A DNA stretch of 5,167 bases, taken from positions 1-5,167 of the forward strand of contig SXPO01000029.1 of assembly GCA_005793285.1 (NCBI GenBank), read 5' to 3'. Below the pieces are notes generated by a model. That model worked only from the letters and a program-made list of their open reading frames with translations, was not told the origin of the DNA and ran no database searches. Below, in pieces: positions 1-5,167 of the stretch. Source of the DNA: Nitrospiraceae bacterium. GTDB lineage: Bacteria > Nitrospirota > Nitrospiria > Nitrospirales > Nitrospiraceae. The first letter of the stretch is position 1; every line of letters begins with the position of its first letter. A program made the translations under genes and the position numbers.

Positions 1-588
1 ACTGCTGCAATCTTGCAGTTGGCACCCCTCATCGCTAAGAATCTGGTGCAACCGGATCTGATCGTGATCGATGCCAAGTCCGGCATCTCCGGCGCGGGAC
101 GCAGTCCTGCTCTCCCCTATCACTTCCCGGAAGCCCATGAATCACTGGAGCCGTACAAGATCGGCAAACATCGGCATATTCCTGAAATTGAACAAGAGTT
201 ATCCGGCATGAGCGGAAAGGCCGGAGCTGTCACCGTCACCTTTACACCACATTTGGTGCCCATGAATCGCGGAATTCTCAGTACCGCCTACTGCAAGCTG
301 CTGCATGACATGACGCTCGCCGACCTCCGGTCCTTGTATAGAGAGTTTTACAAGGGAGAGCGGTTTGTCCGGCTCTATGAGGATATCGTCCCGAATCCCC
401 GATACATCAAAGGCTCAAACTTTTGCGATGTCGGGGTCTACAGCGATCCGCGGGCCGGATGGGTAGTGACAGTCGCCGCCGTCGACAATCTGGTAAAAGG
501 TGCAGCTGGCCAGGCCATCCAAGCCATGAATCTGATGATGGGGCTCCCTGAAGAGAGCGGGCTTACCCTGCCGAGCAGCTATCCGTAA
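1..588 (+). CDS. argC: N-acetyl-gamma-glutamyl-phosphate reductase, C-terminal part (5' end outside window)
   Basis: This enzyme reduces N-acetylglutamyl 5-phosphate to N-acetylglutamate 5-semialdehyde with NADPH, the third step of arginine biosynthesis, in the cytoplasm. The frame is open from base 1 (TAAILQLAPL) and gives 195 residues, against about 345 for the family, so roughly the first 150 are missing. The fragment starts where the family has NPGCYPTA, so the catalytic cysteine lies only a few codons upstream of the window. Visible family motifs are DAKSGISGAGR, the KHRHIPEI segment (bases 166-189) carrying the catalytic histidine region, FTPHLVPMNRGILST, and the C-terminal AAVDNLVKGAAGQA followed by NLMMGLPEESGL. 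The stop is TAA at 586-588. The M in the fragment's reading that would begin at base 13 is a TTG inside the protein, not a start. argJ of the same pathway follows after 52 nt, so the two probably share a transcript. I see no damage in the part present. Confidence 0.96.
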   Translation, partial: TAAILQLAPLIAKNLVQPDLIVIDAKSGISGAGRSPALPYHFPEAHESLEPYKIGKHRHIPEIEQELSGMSGKAGAVTVTFTPHLVPMNRGILSTAYCKLLHDMTLADLRSLYREFYKGERFVRLYEDIVPNPRYIKGSNFCDVGVYSDPRAGWVVTVAAVDNLVKGAAGQAIQAMNLMMGLPEESGLTLPSSYP

Positions 589-640
589 TGACCAACTGAC
601 AACTATCGACTTTTTCATCCCACATTTCCAACGACTGACC

Positions 641-1849
641 GTGAAAACAAACCAGACCTCCGGTGTGACCGCCCCCTTAGGCTTTGAAGCAACCGGCATC
701 CATTGCGGGATCAAGAAGCCGGGAATCCTGGATCTGGCGCTTATCGTATCAGCCGTCAGCGGGCCGATTGCCGGGGTCTTCACAAAAAACAGGGTTGCCG
801 CGGCTCCGGTAATTCTCGATCGCCTGCATCTCCGGAGGCGGCAAGGCCGCGCCATCATTGTGAATAGCGGAAACGCGAATGCCTGCACAGGCGCGGACGG
901 ACTGGCCGCGGCACAGGTCATGGCCTCGGCTATCGCGCAGAGTCTTGCTATTCCAGCGCATCAGGTCTTTGTTGGATCAACCGGCGTCATCGGTCGCGTG
1001 CTGCCTATCGATCGAATCAAAGCGGGAGTCCCAGCGTTGCTGGCTCAACTCAGCAGCCAAGGCGGGCCCCAGGCCGCCCAAGCTATTCTGACCACCGATC
1101 TCCGTCCAAAGACCGTCGTCGTTCGAGGCAAGATCGGCGGCAAAGTCGTGACTATAGGCGGCATGGCCAAAGGTTCCGGAATGATCCATCCCAATATGGC
1201 AACGATGCTGGCATATCTGACCACCGATGCCACGATTGCGCCTGCGGCGCTCCAGCATGCGCTCAAGTCTGCTGTCGACCAATCGTTCAATTGCATTACC
1301 GTGGACGGCGACACCAGCACCAACGACACCGTCCTCTGTCTGGCCAACGGACTGGCCAAGAATCCTCTGATCCGGCAAGGGACCGCCCACTATCGCCGCT
1401 TCACCCAACTCCTGACCGACGCCTCTGAACAGCTGGCCCTCGCCATTTGCCGAGACGGTGAAGGCGTGACCAAGGTCGTGAAGGTTCTCGTGACTGGAGC
1501 CGCAACGGCGACAGCAGCCAAACGTGTGGCGGCCACGATTGCTACGTCCAATCTTGTCAAGACTGCCCTGTTTGGAGAAGACGCCAACTGGGGCCGAGTC
1601 ATGGGCGCCATCGGCCGATCCAACGTTCCCATCAACCCTCATAACCTAGCGGTACGCTTCGATGATGTGGTGATGGTCAAGCGAGGAATGGGAGTGGGGC
1701 TCGCGGCAGAACAGAAGATCGCACAGATCTTCAAACAAAAAGAATTTACGATTGCAGTGGATCTTGGGGCTGGTCGAACGCAGGCACACATGTGGACGAC
1801 CGACCTCTCATACGACTACGTCCGAATCAACGCAAGCTATCGATCTTAA
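641..1849 (+). CDS. argJ: Arginine biosynthesis protein ArgJ (glutamate N-acetyltransferase / ornithine acetyltransferase)
   Basis: ArgJ moves the acetyl group from N-acetylornithine to glutamate, releasing ornithine and regenerating N-acetylglutamate (the cyclic arginine pathway). Some family members also acetylate glutamate from acetyl-CoA; the sequence alone does not decide this. The protein has 402 residues, the usual family length. Visible motifs are VTAPLGF at the N-terminus, NSGNANACTG (75-84), STGVIG (113-118) with the Thr114-Gly115 oxyanion-hole pair, GMAKGSGMIHPNMATML with the autoprocessing nucleophile Thr188, GDTSTNDT, GEDANWGR (312-319) and the C-terminal YDYVRINASYRS. By family knowledge the chain cleaves itself between Ala187 and Thr188 into alpha and beta subunits. 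The GTG start puts VTAPLGF at residue 9, as is usual; no ATG lies in frame upstream and no clear Shine-Dalgarno is visible, so the start is the least certain part. It follows argC at 52 nt, which suggests cotranscription. Confidence 0.96.
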   Translation: MKTNQTSGVTAPLGFEATGIHCGIKKPGILDLALIVSAVSGPIAGVFTKNRVAAAPVILDRLHLRRRQGRAIIVNSGNANACTGADGLAAAQVMASAIAQSLAIPAHQVFVGSTGVIGRVLPIDRIKAGVPALLAQLSSQGGPQAAQAILTTDLRPKTVVVRGKIGGKVVTIGGMAKGSGMIHPNMATMLAYLTTDATIAPAALQHALKSAVDQSFNCITVDGDTSTNDTVLCLANGLAKNPLIRQGTAHYRRFTQLLTDASEQLALAICRDGEGVTKVVKVLVTGAATATAAKRVAATIATSNLVKTALFGEDANWGRVMGAIGRSNVPINPHNLAVRFDDVVMVKRGMGVGLAAEQKIAQIFKQKEFTIAVDLGAGRTQAHMWTTDLSYDYVRINASYRS

Positions 1850-1870
1850 GCTGAATTCTCCGGCAGCGCC

Positions 1871-1894
1871 TTGAAAACACACAGGGACTATGAT
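1871..1894 (+). promoter_or_regulatory. Possible but weak promoter upstream of rpsB
   Basis: TTGAAA (1871-1876) and TATGAT (1889-1894) resemble sigma-70 type -35 and -10 boxes. The spacer is only 12 nt, well below the usual 16-18, so they are unlikely to work as one pair; TATGAT alone could be a -10 box with a poor -35. A start site about 7 nt after TATGAT would fall near 1901, exactly where a hairpin begins, giving a leader of about 165 nt. The position, in the largest gap of the window and ahead of a ribosomal protein cluster, is right for a promoter; the sequence support is weak. Confidence 0.3.
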
Positions 1895-1899
1895 AGCGT

Positions 1900-1933
1900 G
1901 CCGAGGCTTTAGTGGTGGCAAAGATCTCTCGGT
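1900..1933 (+). other. Hairpin between argJ and rpsB
   Basis: GCCGAGG (1900-1906) pairs with TCTCGGT (1927-1933) including two G-U pairs, and inside it CTTT (1907-1910) pairs with AAAG (1920-1923), leaving a 9-nt loop and a 3-nt bulge (1924-1926). There is no T run after it, so it is not a classical intrinsic terminator for argJ. It could be the 5' end structure of the rpsB transcript, or chance. Confidence 0.35.
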
Positions 1934-1982
1934 CTAATCTAGGATCGACAGAACATATTCAAATTCAACATCGGCGCAAAGA

Positions 1983-2050
1983 CGCGCTGCTTGGCTTGAG
2001 AATAAGGGGCTGGTCCCCTCGTCCGTGTCACGGGCGCGCTGCAAGCCTTG
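1983..2050 (+). repeat. Duplicated CGCGCTGC element in the rpsB leader
   Basis: CGCGCTGC occurs at 1983-1990 and again at 2035-2042, each followed by a related octamer (TTGGCTTG and AAGCCTTG, six of eight bases equal). The copies are 52 nt apart. Either copy can pair with CGGCGC at 1972-1977, so they could be alternative partners in the leader RNA. The repeat is seen directly; the functional meaning is inference. Confidence 0.5.
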
Positions 2051-2060
2051 GAGGGAGGTG
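2051..2060 (+). promoter_or_regulatory. Ribosome binding site of rpsB
   Basis: GAGGGAGGTG contains GGAGGTG (2054-2060), a near-perfect match to the anti-Shine-Dalgarno, 5 nt before ATG at 2066. It fixes the rpsB start at 2066. A longer reading from TTG at 2048 would translate the Shine-Dalgarno itself (MEGGEG) and is wrong. Confidence 0.92.
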
Positions 2061-2065
2061 AAGGC

Positions 2066-2839
2066 ATGGGAGTCGTAGCAATCAAGGAACTATTGGAAGC
2101 CGGTGTACACTTCGGGCACCAAACGAATCGCTGGAATCCAAAAATGAAGCGGTTCCTCTTCGGCGAGCGGAACGGCATCTATATCATTGATCTTCAACAG
2201 ACGCTCGCGCGCATGGAACAGGCCTATGCCTTCGTCCGGGATATCGTTGCAGGGGGCGACTCCGTCCTGTTCATCGGCACCAAGCGTCAGGCGGCGGAAA
2301 TCCTCGAAGAAGAAGCAAAGCGGGCAAATATGTTCTTCGTGAACCAACGCTGGCTCGGCGGCATGCTGACGAATTTCCAGACCATCCGCCGCAGCATCGA
2401 CAAAATGAAGAAAATGGAAGCGACGCTGGAGAATCCCAGCGCGCACGGCCTCAAGAAAAAAGAAATCCTCCTGATGCAGAAGGACATCGCCAAACTCCAA
2501 AAGTACCTCTCCGGCATCAAGAACATGCGCGGCCTTCCGGGCGCCGTCTTCGTACTCGACACCAGAATCGAAAAAATCGCCGTGCAAGAGGCGACCAGGT
2601 TGGATATTCCCGTCATCGCCATCTTGGACAGCAATTGCGACCCGGATTACATCACCCACCCGATTCCTGGAAACGACGATGCAATCCGTTCGATCAAGCT
2701 CATTACGTCCAAGATTGCAGACGCGTGCATCGAAGGGGCGCACCTCAAGACTCAGCGTGAAGAAGCGGAGTTCCAGACTGCGCCAGCCGGCGGCGACAAA
2801 AAGCCTGCTGCGCGCCTTGAAAACGTCCCGGCGTCATAA
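2066..2839 (+). CDS. rpsB: 30S ribosomal protein S2
   Basis: S2 is a structural protein of the small ribosomal subunit, bound late in assembly at the head-body junction and needed for S1 binding in many bacteria. The product has 257 residues; E. coli S2 has 241. Family segments seen in order are [28 protein letters not shown] near the N-terminus, FIGTKRQA (69-76), the signature block from [19 protein letters not shown] (93-111), LPGAVFVLD (157-165) and the block from [14 protein letters not shown] through [13 protein letters not shown] (181-210). A lysine- and glutamate-rich segment around 110-150 matches the helical hairpin of S2. The last 30 or so residues form a polar, low-complexity tail, which is variable in this family. 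ATG at 2066 is chosen because of the strong Shine-Dalgarno. It opens the rpsB-tsf-pyrH-frr cluster and is preceded by a structured leader. Confidence 0.98.
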   Translation: MGVVAIKELLEAGVHFGHQTNRWNPKMKRFLFGERNGIYIIDLQQTLARMEQAYAFVRDIVAGGDSVLFIGTKRQAAEILEEEAKRANMFFVNQRWLGGMLTNFQTIRRSIDKMKKMEATLENPSAHGLKKKEILLMQKDIAKLQKYLSGIKNMRGLPGAVFVLDTRIEKIAVQEATRLDIPVIAILDSNCDPDYITHPIPGNDDAIRSIKLITSKIADACIEGAHLKTQREEAEFQTAPAGGDKKPAARLENVPAS

Positions 2840-2852
2840 CACGAGTTCATAT

Positions 2853-2880
2853 GTTCAGTACCGTGCTCTCTCGGTCGAAC
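2853..2880 (+). other. Weak hairpin in the rpsB-tsf gap
   Basis: GTTC (2853-2856) pairs with GAAC (2877-2880) and ACCG (2860-2863) with CGGT (2872-2875), separated by a small internal loop; the apical loop is TGCTCTCT. No T run follows. It sits midway in the 66-nt gap, where E. coli carries an attenuator-like signal between the same two genes, so it could adjust the ratio of S2 to EF-Ts or protect an RNA end. It could also be chance, and alternative pairings of the same region exist. Confidence 0.3.
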
Positions 2881-2905
2881 TGCAAAGGATGAAGGATAAC
2901 GGACC

Positions 2906-3502
2906 ATGGCAGGATCAAGTCAGCTAGTCAAAGAGCTTCGAGAAAAAACCGGCGCCGGCATTCTGGATTGTCAGAAAGCGCTCGTTGAAAACGGCAATGA
3001 CATTGAGAAGTCAATCGACTATCTCCGTCAAAAAGGGCTCGCGGCAGCCGCGAAGAAGTCCGGACGTGAGACGAACCAGGGACTGGTTCACGCTTATATC
3101 CATATGGGCGGGAAGATCGGCGTCCTCATCGAGGTCAACTGCGAGACGGATTTCGTTGCCCGCAATGATGAATTCAAAGCGTTCGTCAATGATCTTGCGC
3201 TGCAAGTGGCGGCGGCGAAGCCGACCTACGTCAAGCGCGAAGACATTCCCAAGGACCTCATCGACAAGGAACGCGTGATCTACGAAGGACAAGCCAGGGA
3301 GATGGGAAAGCCGCCTGCAGCCTGGCCGAAGATCGTGGATGGGAAACTTGAAAAGTTCTTTCAGGAAAGCTGCCTGATGGAACAACCGTTTATCAAGGAC
3401 CCGTCCGTGGTCATCAAGGATCTCCTGGCCCAGAAAATAGCCAAGATCGGCGAAAACATGAACATCCGCCGATTCACCCGCTTTCAGCTAGGCGAAGTAT
3501 GA
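2906..3502 (+). CDS. tsf: Translation elongation factor Ts
   Basis: EF-Ts is the nucleotide exchange factor of EF-Tu: it displaces GDP so that EF-Tu can reload GTP and aminoacyl-tRNA. The N-terminal UBA-like domain (about 1-50) shows [20 protein letters not shown] (7-26), which contacts EF-Tu. The core motif TDFVARN (81-87) carries the Asp-Phe pair that is inserted near the nucleotide and magnesium site of EF-Tu. With 198 residues this is the short form, like that of Thermus (about 196), and lacks the second core subdomain and coiled coil of the 283-residue E. coli protein; a segment with [22 protein letters not shown] (133 onward) and the C-terminal [11 protein letters not shown] is typical of short forms. 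GAAGGA (2891-2896) lies 9 nt before the ATG. The gene is 66 nt after rpsB, and its stop overlaps the pyrH start (ATGA). Confidence 0.97.
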   Translation: MAGSSQLVKELREKTGAGILDCQKALVENGNDIEKSIDYLRQKGLAAAAKKSGRETNQGLVHAYIHMGGKIGVLIEVNCETDFVARNDEFKAFVNDLALQVAAAKPTYVKREDIPKDLIDKERVIYEGQAREMGKPPAAWPKIVDGKLEKFFQESCLMEQPFIKDPSVVIKDLLAQKIAKIGENMNIRRFTRFQLGEV

Positions 3503-4224
3503 CCTCTGCCAAATACCGGCGCCTCCTGCTGAAAGTCAGTGGGGAGATGCTCGCCGGTGAGCAGGGCTATGGCATTCAACCCTCCATCCTCCAAGGCCTG
3601 GCAGAAGAGATCGCTTCCGTTGCCGCACTCGGCACTCAAGTCGCCGTGGTGATCGGAGGCGGAAACATTTTTCGCGGCATCGCGGCCAGCGCGTCCGGCA
3701 TGGAGCGCGCCTCCGCCGATTATATGGGAATGCTTGCCACGGTTCTCAATGCCCTTGCGCTGCAAAACGCGCTCGAGAAGGCCGGCGTCATCACCCGCGT
3801 ACAATCCGCCATCGAGATGCGGCAACTGGCGGAAGGCTATATCCGCCGGAGGGCGATCCGTCATCTGGAAAAAAACCGGGTGGTGATCTTCGCCGGAGGG
3901 ACCGGCAATCCCTATTTCTCAACCGACACCGCCGCTGCGCTTCGCGCTATGGAAATCGGCGCGCAAGTCATTATGAAAGGCACCAAAGTGGACGGCATTT
4001 ATGATGCCGACCCCGTGACGCATCCCGGGGCAAAGAAGTATTCAGAAATCCCCTTTATGTCGATCCTGAATCAGAACCTTAAAGTGATGGATGCGACGGC
4101 AATCAGCCTGTGCATGGATAACAATCTGCCCTTGATCGTGTTTAACCTCAAAGTACAGGGCAACTTCAAACGTGTGGCCGCAGGTGAACCGATCGGGACC
4201 CTGGTCACATCCGGCAACCGCTGA
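3499..4224 (+). CDS. pyrH: UMP kinase (uridylate kinase)
   Basis: PyrH phosphorylates UMP to UDP with ATP, feeding UTP and CTP synthesis; the bacterial enzyme is a hexamer of the amino acid kinase fold, usually activated by GTP and inhibited by UTP. The product has 241 residues, the same as E. coli PyrH. Motifs seen: KVSGE (12-16), GGGNIFRG (53-60), the [10 protein letters not shown] loop (134-143), [10 protein letters not shown] (163-172) and MDATA (197-201). The ATG at 3499 overlaps the tsf stop as ATGA, so translation of pyrH is probably coupled to tsf; only a weak purine stretch (AGGCGAAG) lies upstream, which fits coupling. frr follows after 20 nt. No key residue appears missing. Confidence 0.98.
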   Translation: MTSAKYRRLLLKVSGEMLAGEQGYGIQPSILQGLAEEIASVAALGTQVAVVIGGGNIFRGIAASASGMERASADYMGMLATVLNALALQNALEKAGVITRVQSAIEMRQLAEGYIRRRAIRHLEKNRVVIFAGGTGNPYFSTDTAAALRAMEIGAQVIMKGTKVDGIYDADPVTHPGAKKYSEIPFMSILNQNLKVMDATAISLCMDNNLPLIVFNLKVQGNFKRVAAGEPIGTLVTSGNR

Positions 4225-4244
4225 CCCGATTACGGAGTGTCGCC

Positions 4245-4808
4245 ATGTCCAACGCCGCCCCAATCAAACAAAAACTCACGACCCATATGGACCAGGCTGT
4301 GGAGCATTTGAAGCGAGACCTCGCCGGTCTCCGCACGGGCCGGGCTTCAGTCGCGCTCCTGGACGGAGTGCGCGTTGACTATTACGGCACTATGACGCCA
4401 CTGAAGCAGGTCTCCAATATCTCTACGCCGGAAGCAAGATTGATCACGATCCAACCCTGGGAGCCGAATCAGATCAAAGAAATCGAGAAGGCCCTGGCCA
4501 ATTCAGGATTGGGATTGAACCCTTCGAACGACGGTAAAATGATTCGCGTTCCCCTCCCGCCGCTCACGGAAGAGCGCCGAAAAGAGTTGACCAAGATCTG
4601 TAAGAAACACGGCGAAGACACAAAAGTGCAGATTCGCGGCTTCCGCCGCGATGCCAATGAAGAGCTGAAAAAGCTTCAAAAAGATGCGAAGCTCACCGAA
4701 GACGAGCTGCGGAAAGCCGAACAAGAGACCCAAAAGCTCACCGAACAATACGGGCAAAAGATCGACGATATCATCAAGAAAAAGGAACAGGAGATCATGG
4801 AAGTCTGA
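4245..4808 (+). CDS. frr: Ribosome recycling factor
   Basis: RRF splits the post-termination ribosome together with EF-G, freeing subunits for a new round. The product has 187 residues (E. coli 185). Domain I, the three-helix bundle, is formed by about 1-30 and 106-187; domain II, the beta domain, by about 32-104. Visible motifs are LKRDLAGLRTGRAS (22-35) at the hinge, ISTPEARLITIQPW (59-72), LNPSNDGKMIRVPLPPLTEERRKEL (from 91) and FRRDANEELKKL (133-144), which includes the conserved arginines that bind 23S rRNA. The rest of the C-terminus is a charged helix. GGAG (4234-4237) stands 7 nt before the ATG, a good ribosome binding site. It ends with TGA at 4806-4808, within a strong hairpin. pyrH-frr adjacency is very common in bacteria. 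Confidence 0.98.
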   Translation: MSNAAPIKQKLTTHMDQAVEHLKRDLAGLRTGRASVALLDGVRVDYYGTMTPLKQVSNISTPEARLITIQPWEPNQIKEIEKALANSGLGLNPSNDGKMIRVPLPPLTEERRKELTKICKKHGEDTKVQIRGFRRDANEELKKLQKDAKLTEDELRKAEQETQKLTEQYGQKIDDIIKKKEQEIMEV

Positions 4809-4822
4809 GGCTCAGGCTTCCA
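4798..4822 (+). other. Strong hairpin across the frr stop codon
   Basis: Bases 4798-4808 (TGGAAGTCTGA) pair with 4812-4822 (TCAGGCTTCCA) over 11 bp with a single G-U pair (4804-4816), leaving a GGC loop. The frr TGA (4806-4808) lies in the upper 5' arm. What follows is C-rich (eight C at 4829-4836) with no T run, so it is not a classical intrinsic terminator. It may protect the 3' end of the mRNA, pause or help Rho-dependent termination, or affect initiation of alr about 18 nt downstream. Which of these holds is not visible. Confidence 0.5.
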
Positions 4823-4828
4823 CCCTGT

Positions 4829-4836
4829 CCCCCCCC
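4829..4836 (+). repeat. C8 homopolymer between frr and alr
   Basis: Eight C in a row lie between the frr stop and the probable alr start, only 3 nt before GTG 4840. If alr starts at GTG 4840 the run is in untranslated RNA, and length changes would alter only spacing; if it starts at CTG 4825 a slip would shift the frame. It is also a place where sequencing errors are likely. Confidence 0.8.
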
Positions 4837-4839
4837 AGC

Positions 4840-5167
4840 GTGCCGACTACTTCGACCTTTCTTCCAACCTGCGTCTCCGTTGATCTTTCTGCATTAGCTC
4901 ATAATGTAGCTCAATTCAGGAAAGTCCTCTCGCCCGGCTGCGATGTCCTGGCGGTCATCAAGGCCAATGCCTATGGCCACGGAGCGGTGCAGACCGCCAA
5001 AGCACTGATTCGGCAGGGCGTGTCTCGCGTGGCGGTGGTCTCGATCGAGGAAGGGATCACGCTTCGGCAAGCGGGCATCAACGCGCCGATCGTCATCTTG
5101 GGGCCGGTGTTTCATGAACAATTCACCGACCTCTTCACACACCAACTGACTCCGGTGATCAGCGATG
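4840..5167 (+). CDS. alr: Alanine racemase, N-terminal part (3' end outside window)
   Basis: Alr interconverts L- and D-alanine with pyridoxal phosphate, supplying D-alanine for peptidoglycan. The 109 codons present (family about 360-390) cover the start of the TIM-barrel domain: VSVDLSALAHNVAQFRKVL, then VIKANAYGHG (39-48), where Lys41 is the PLP-binding lysine and Tyr45 belongs to the signature, then VAVVSIEEGITLRQAGINAPIVILGP, all typical. The start is uncertain. The frame is open upstream into frr, and no ATG occurs in frame near the gene. GTG 4840 places the PLP lysine at residue 41, close to the 34-39 of characterised enzymes; CTG 4825 would give 46. Neither has a visible Shine-Dalgarno. 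The gap to frr is 31 nt. A cell-wall gene after frr is not surprising (uppS and cdsA often stand there). The frame continues open to the last base. Confidence 0.93.
   Translation, partial: MPTTSTFLPTCVSVDLSALAHNVAQFRKVLSPGCDVLAVIKANAYGHGAVQTAKALIRQGVSRVAVVSIEEGITLRQAGINAPIVILGPVFHEQFTDLFTHQLTPVISD

Larger units (their letters stand above)
1972..2060 (+). promoter_or_regulatory. Candidate structured 5' leader of rpsB (possible S2 autoregulatory element)
   Basis: Stems read by eye: P1, CGGCGC (1972-1977) with GCGCTG (1984-1989), loop AAAGAC; P2, GGCTTG (1993-1998) with CAAGCC (2042-2047), closing a multibranch loop; P3, AGGGG (2005-2009) with CCCCT (2015-2019), loop CTGGT; P4, GTCCG (2021-2025) with CGGGC (2031-2035), loop TGTCA. 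All four can form together. The structure ends three bases before the Shine-Dalgarno region. The 3' arm of P3 can instead pair with the Shine-Dalgarno: CCCTC (2016-2020) with GAGGG (2051-2055). In E. coli and relatives, rpsB is under autogenous control by S2 through a leader RNA; that this leader does the same is inference. No free-energy or covariation calculation was possible. Confidence 0.45.

Noticed and set aside
588..599. ATG overlapping the argC stop (TAATG)
   Set aside because: It reads only three codons to TGA and is not in the argJ frame; no function can be supported.
977..1642. 221-codon minus-strand open frame across argJ
   Set aside because: It lies opposite a well-conserved gene, has no recognisable domain and low-complexity His/Gly/Arg content typical of an antisense shadow.
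1850..1867. Possible terminator right after argJ (GCTG ... CAGC)
   Set aside because: Only four base pairs around a 10-nt loop and no T run; not supportable as a terminator.
1850..2047. A tRNA or small protein gene in the argJ-rpsB gap
   Set aside because: I found no cloverleaf with a T-loop or anticodon stem; the only open frame noted, on the minus strand at 1939-2178, runs into rpsB and has no recognisable features.
2048..2065. Longer rpsB reading beginning at TTG 2048 (MEGGEG prefix)
   Set aside because: These codons are the Shine-Dalgarno itself; ATG 2066 lies 5 nt after GGAGGTG and begins the normal S2 N-terminus.
2090..2743. 217-codon minus-strand open frame across rpsB
   Set aside because: It mirrors the S2 codons and shows no family motif; GC-rich codon bias keeps the opposite strand open.
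2679..2927. Plus-strand 82-codon frame spanning the end of rpsB and the rpsB-tsf gap
   Set aside because: It is mostly rpsB read out of frame, runs into tsf, and has no ribosome binding site or known motif.
4684..4839. Alr reading frame extended back to ATG 4684 inside frr
   Set aside because: The extension is just frr read in another frame (Lys/Ser/Arg-rich, no Alr homology) and would overlap frr by 125 nt; the family start lies near 4840.

Overview
This window is an ordinary, densely packed stretch of bacterial chromosome, all on the + strand: argC (3' part), argJ, rpsB, tsf, pyrH, frr and alr (5' part). Every gene is a recognisable, apparently intact housekeeping gene; argC and alr are cut only by the window edges. 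I see no mobile element, CRISPR array, tRNA or rRNA, and no undescribed protein system. The protein sequences (short 198-aa EF-Ts, its C-terminal part with the ending [13 protein letters not shown], moderate-to-high GC) together with the linkage of arginine genes to the rpsB cluster look to me like Nitrospirota, close to Nitrospira. This is inferred from memory of the family, not from a search.

Region by region: 1-588 is the C-terminal part of N-acetyl-gamma-glutamyl-phosphate reductase (ArgC), starting just after the catalytic-cysteine motif. A 52-nt gap leads to argJ (641-1849, GTG start), the ornithine acetyltransferase that recycles the acetyl group of the same pathway. Positions 1850-2065 are the largest gap, 216 nt. 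It holds a weak promoter-like sequence, a hairpin, and just before rpsB a compact set of mutually compatible and competing RNA stems ending in a strong Shine-Dalgarno. Then follows the classical translation cluster rpsB (2066-2839), tsf (2906-3502), pyrH (3499-4224, overlapping tsf by 4 nt) and frr (4245-4808). A strong 11-bp hairpin lies across the frr stop codon, a run of eight C follows, and alr begins with a probable GTG at 4840.

The genes fall into three jobs: arginine biosynthesis (argC, argJ), ribosome function and nucleotide supply (S2, EF-Ts, UMP kinase, ribosome recycling factor), and D-alanine supply for peptidoglycan (alr). The part most worth a second look is non-coding: the rpsB leader. 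There, paired stems, a duplicated CGCGCTGC element and an anti-Shine-Dalgarno option suggest a cis-acting control element, plausibly S2 autoregulation. Second is the frr/alr junction, with its stop-codon hairpin, C tract and ATG-less alr start.
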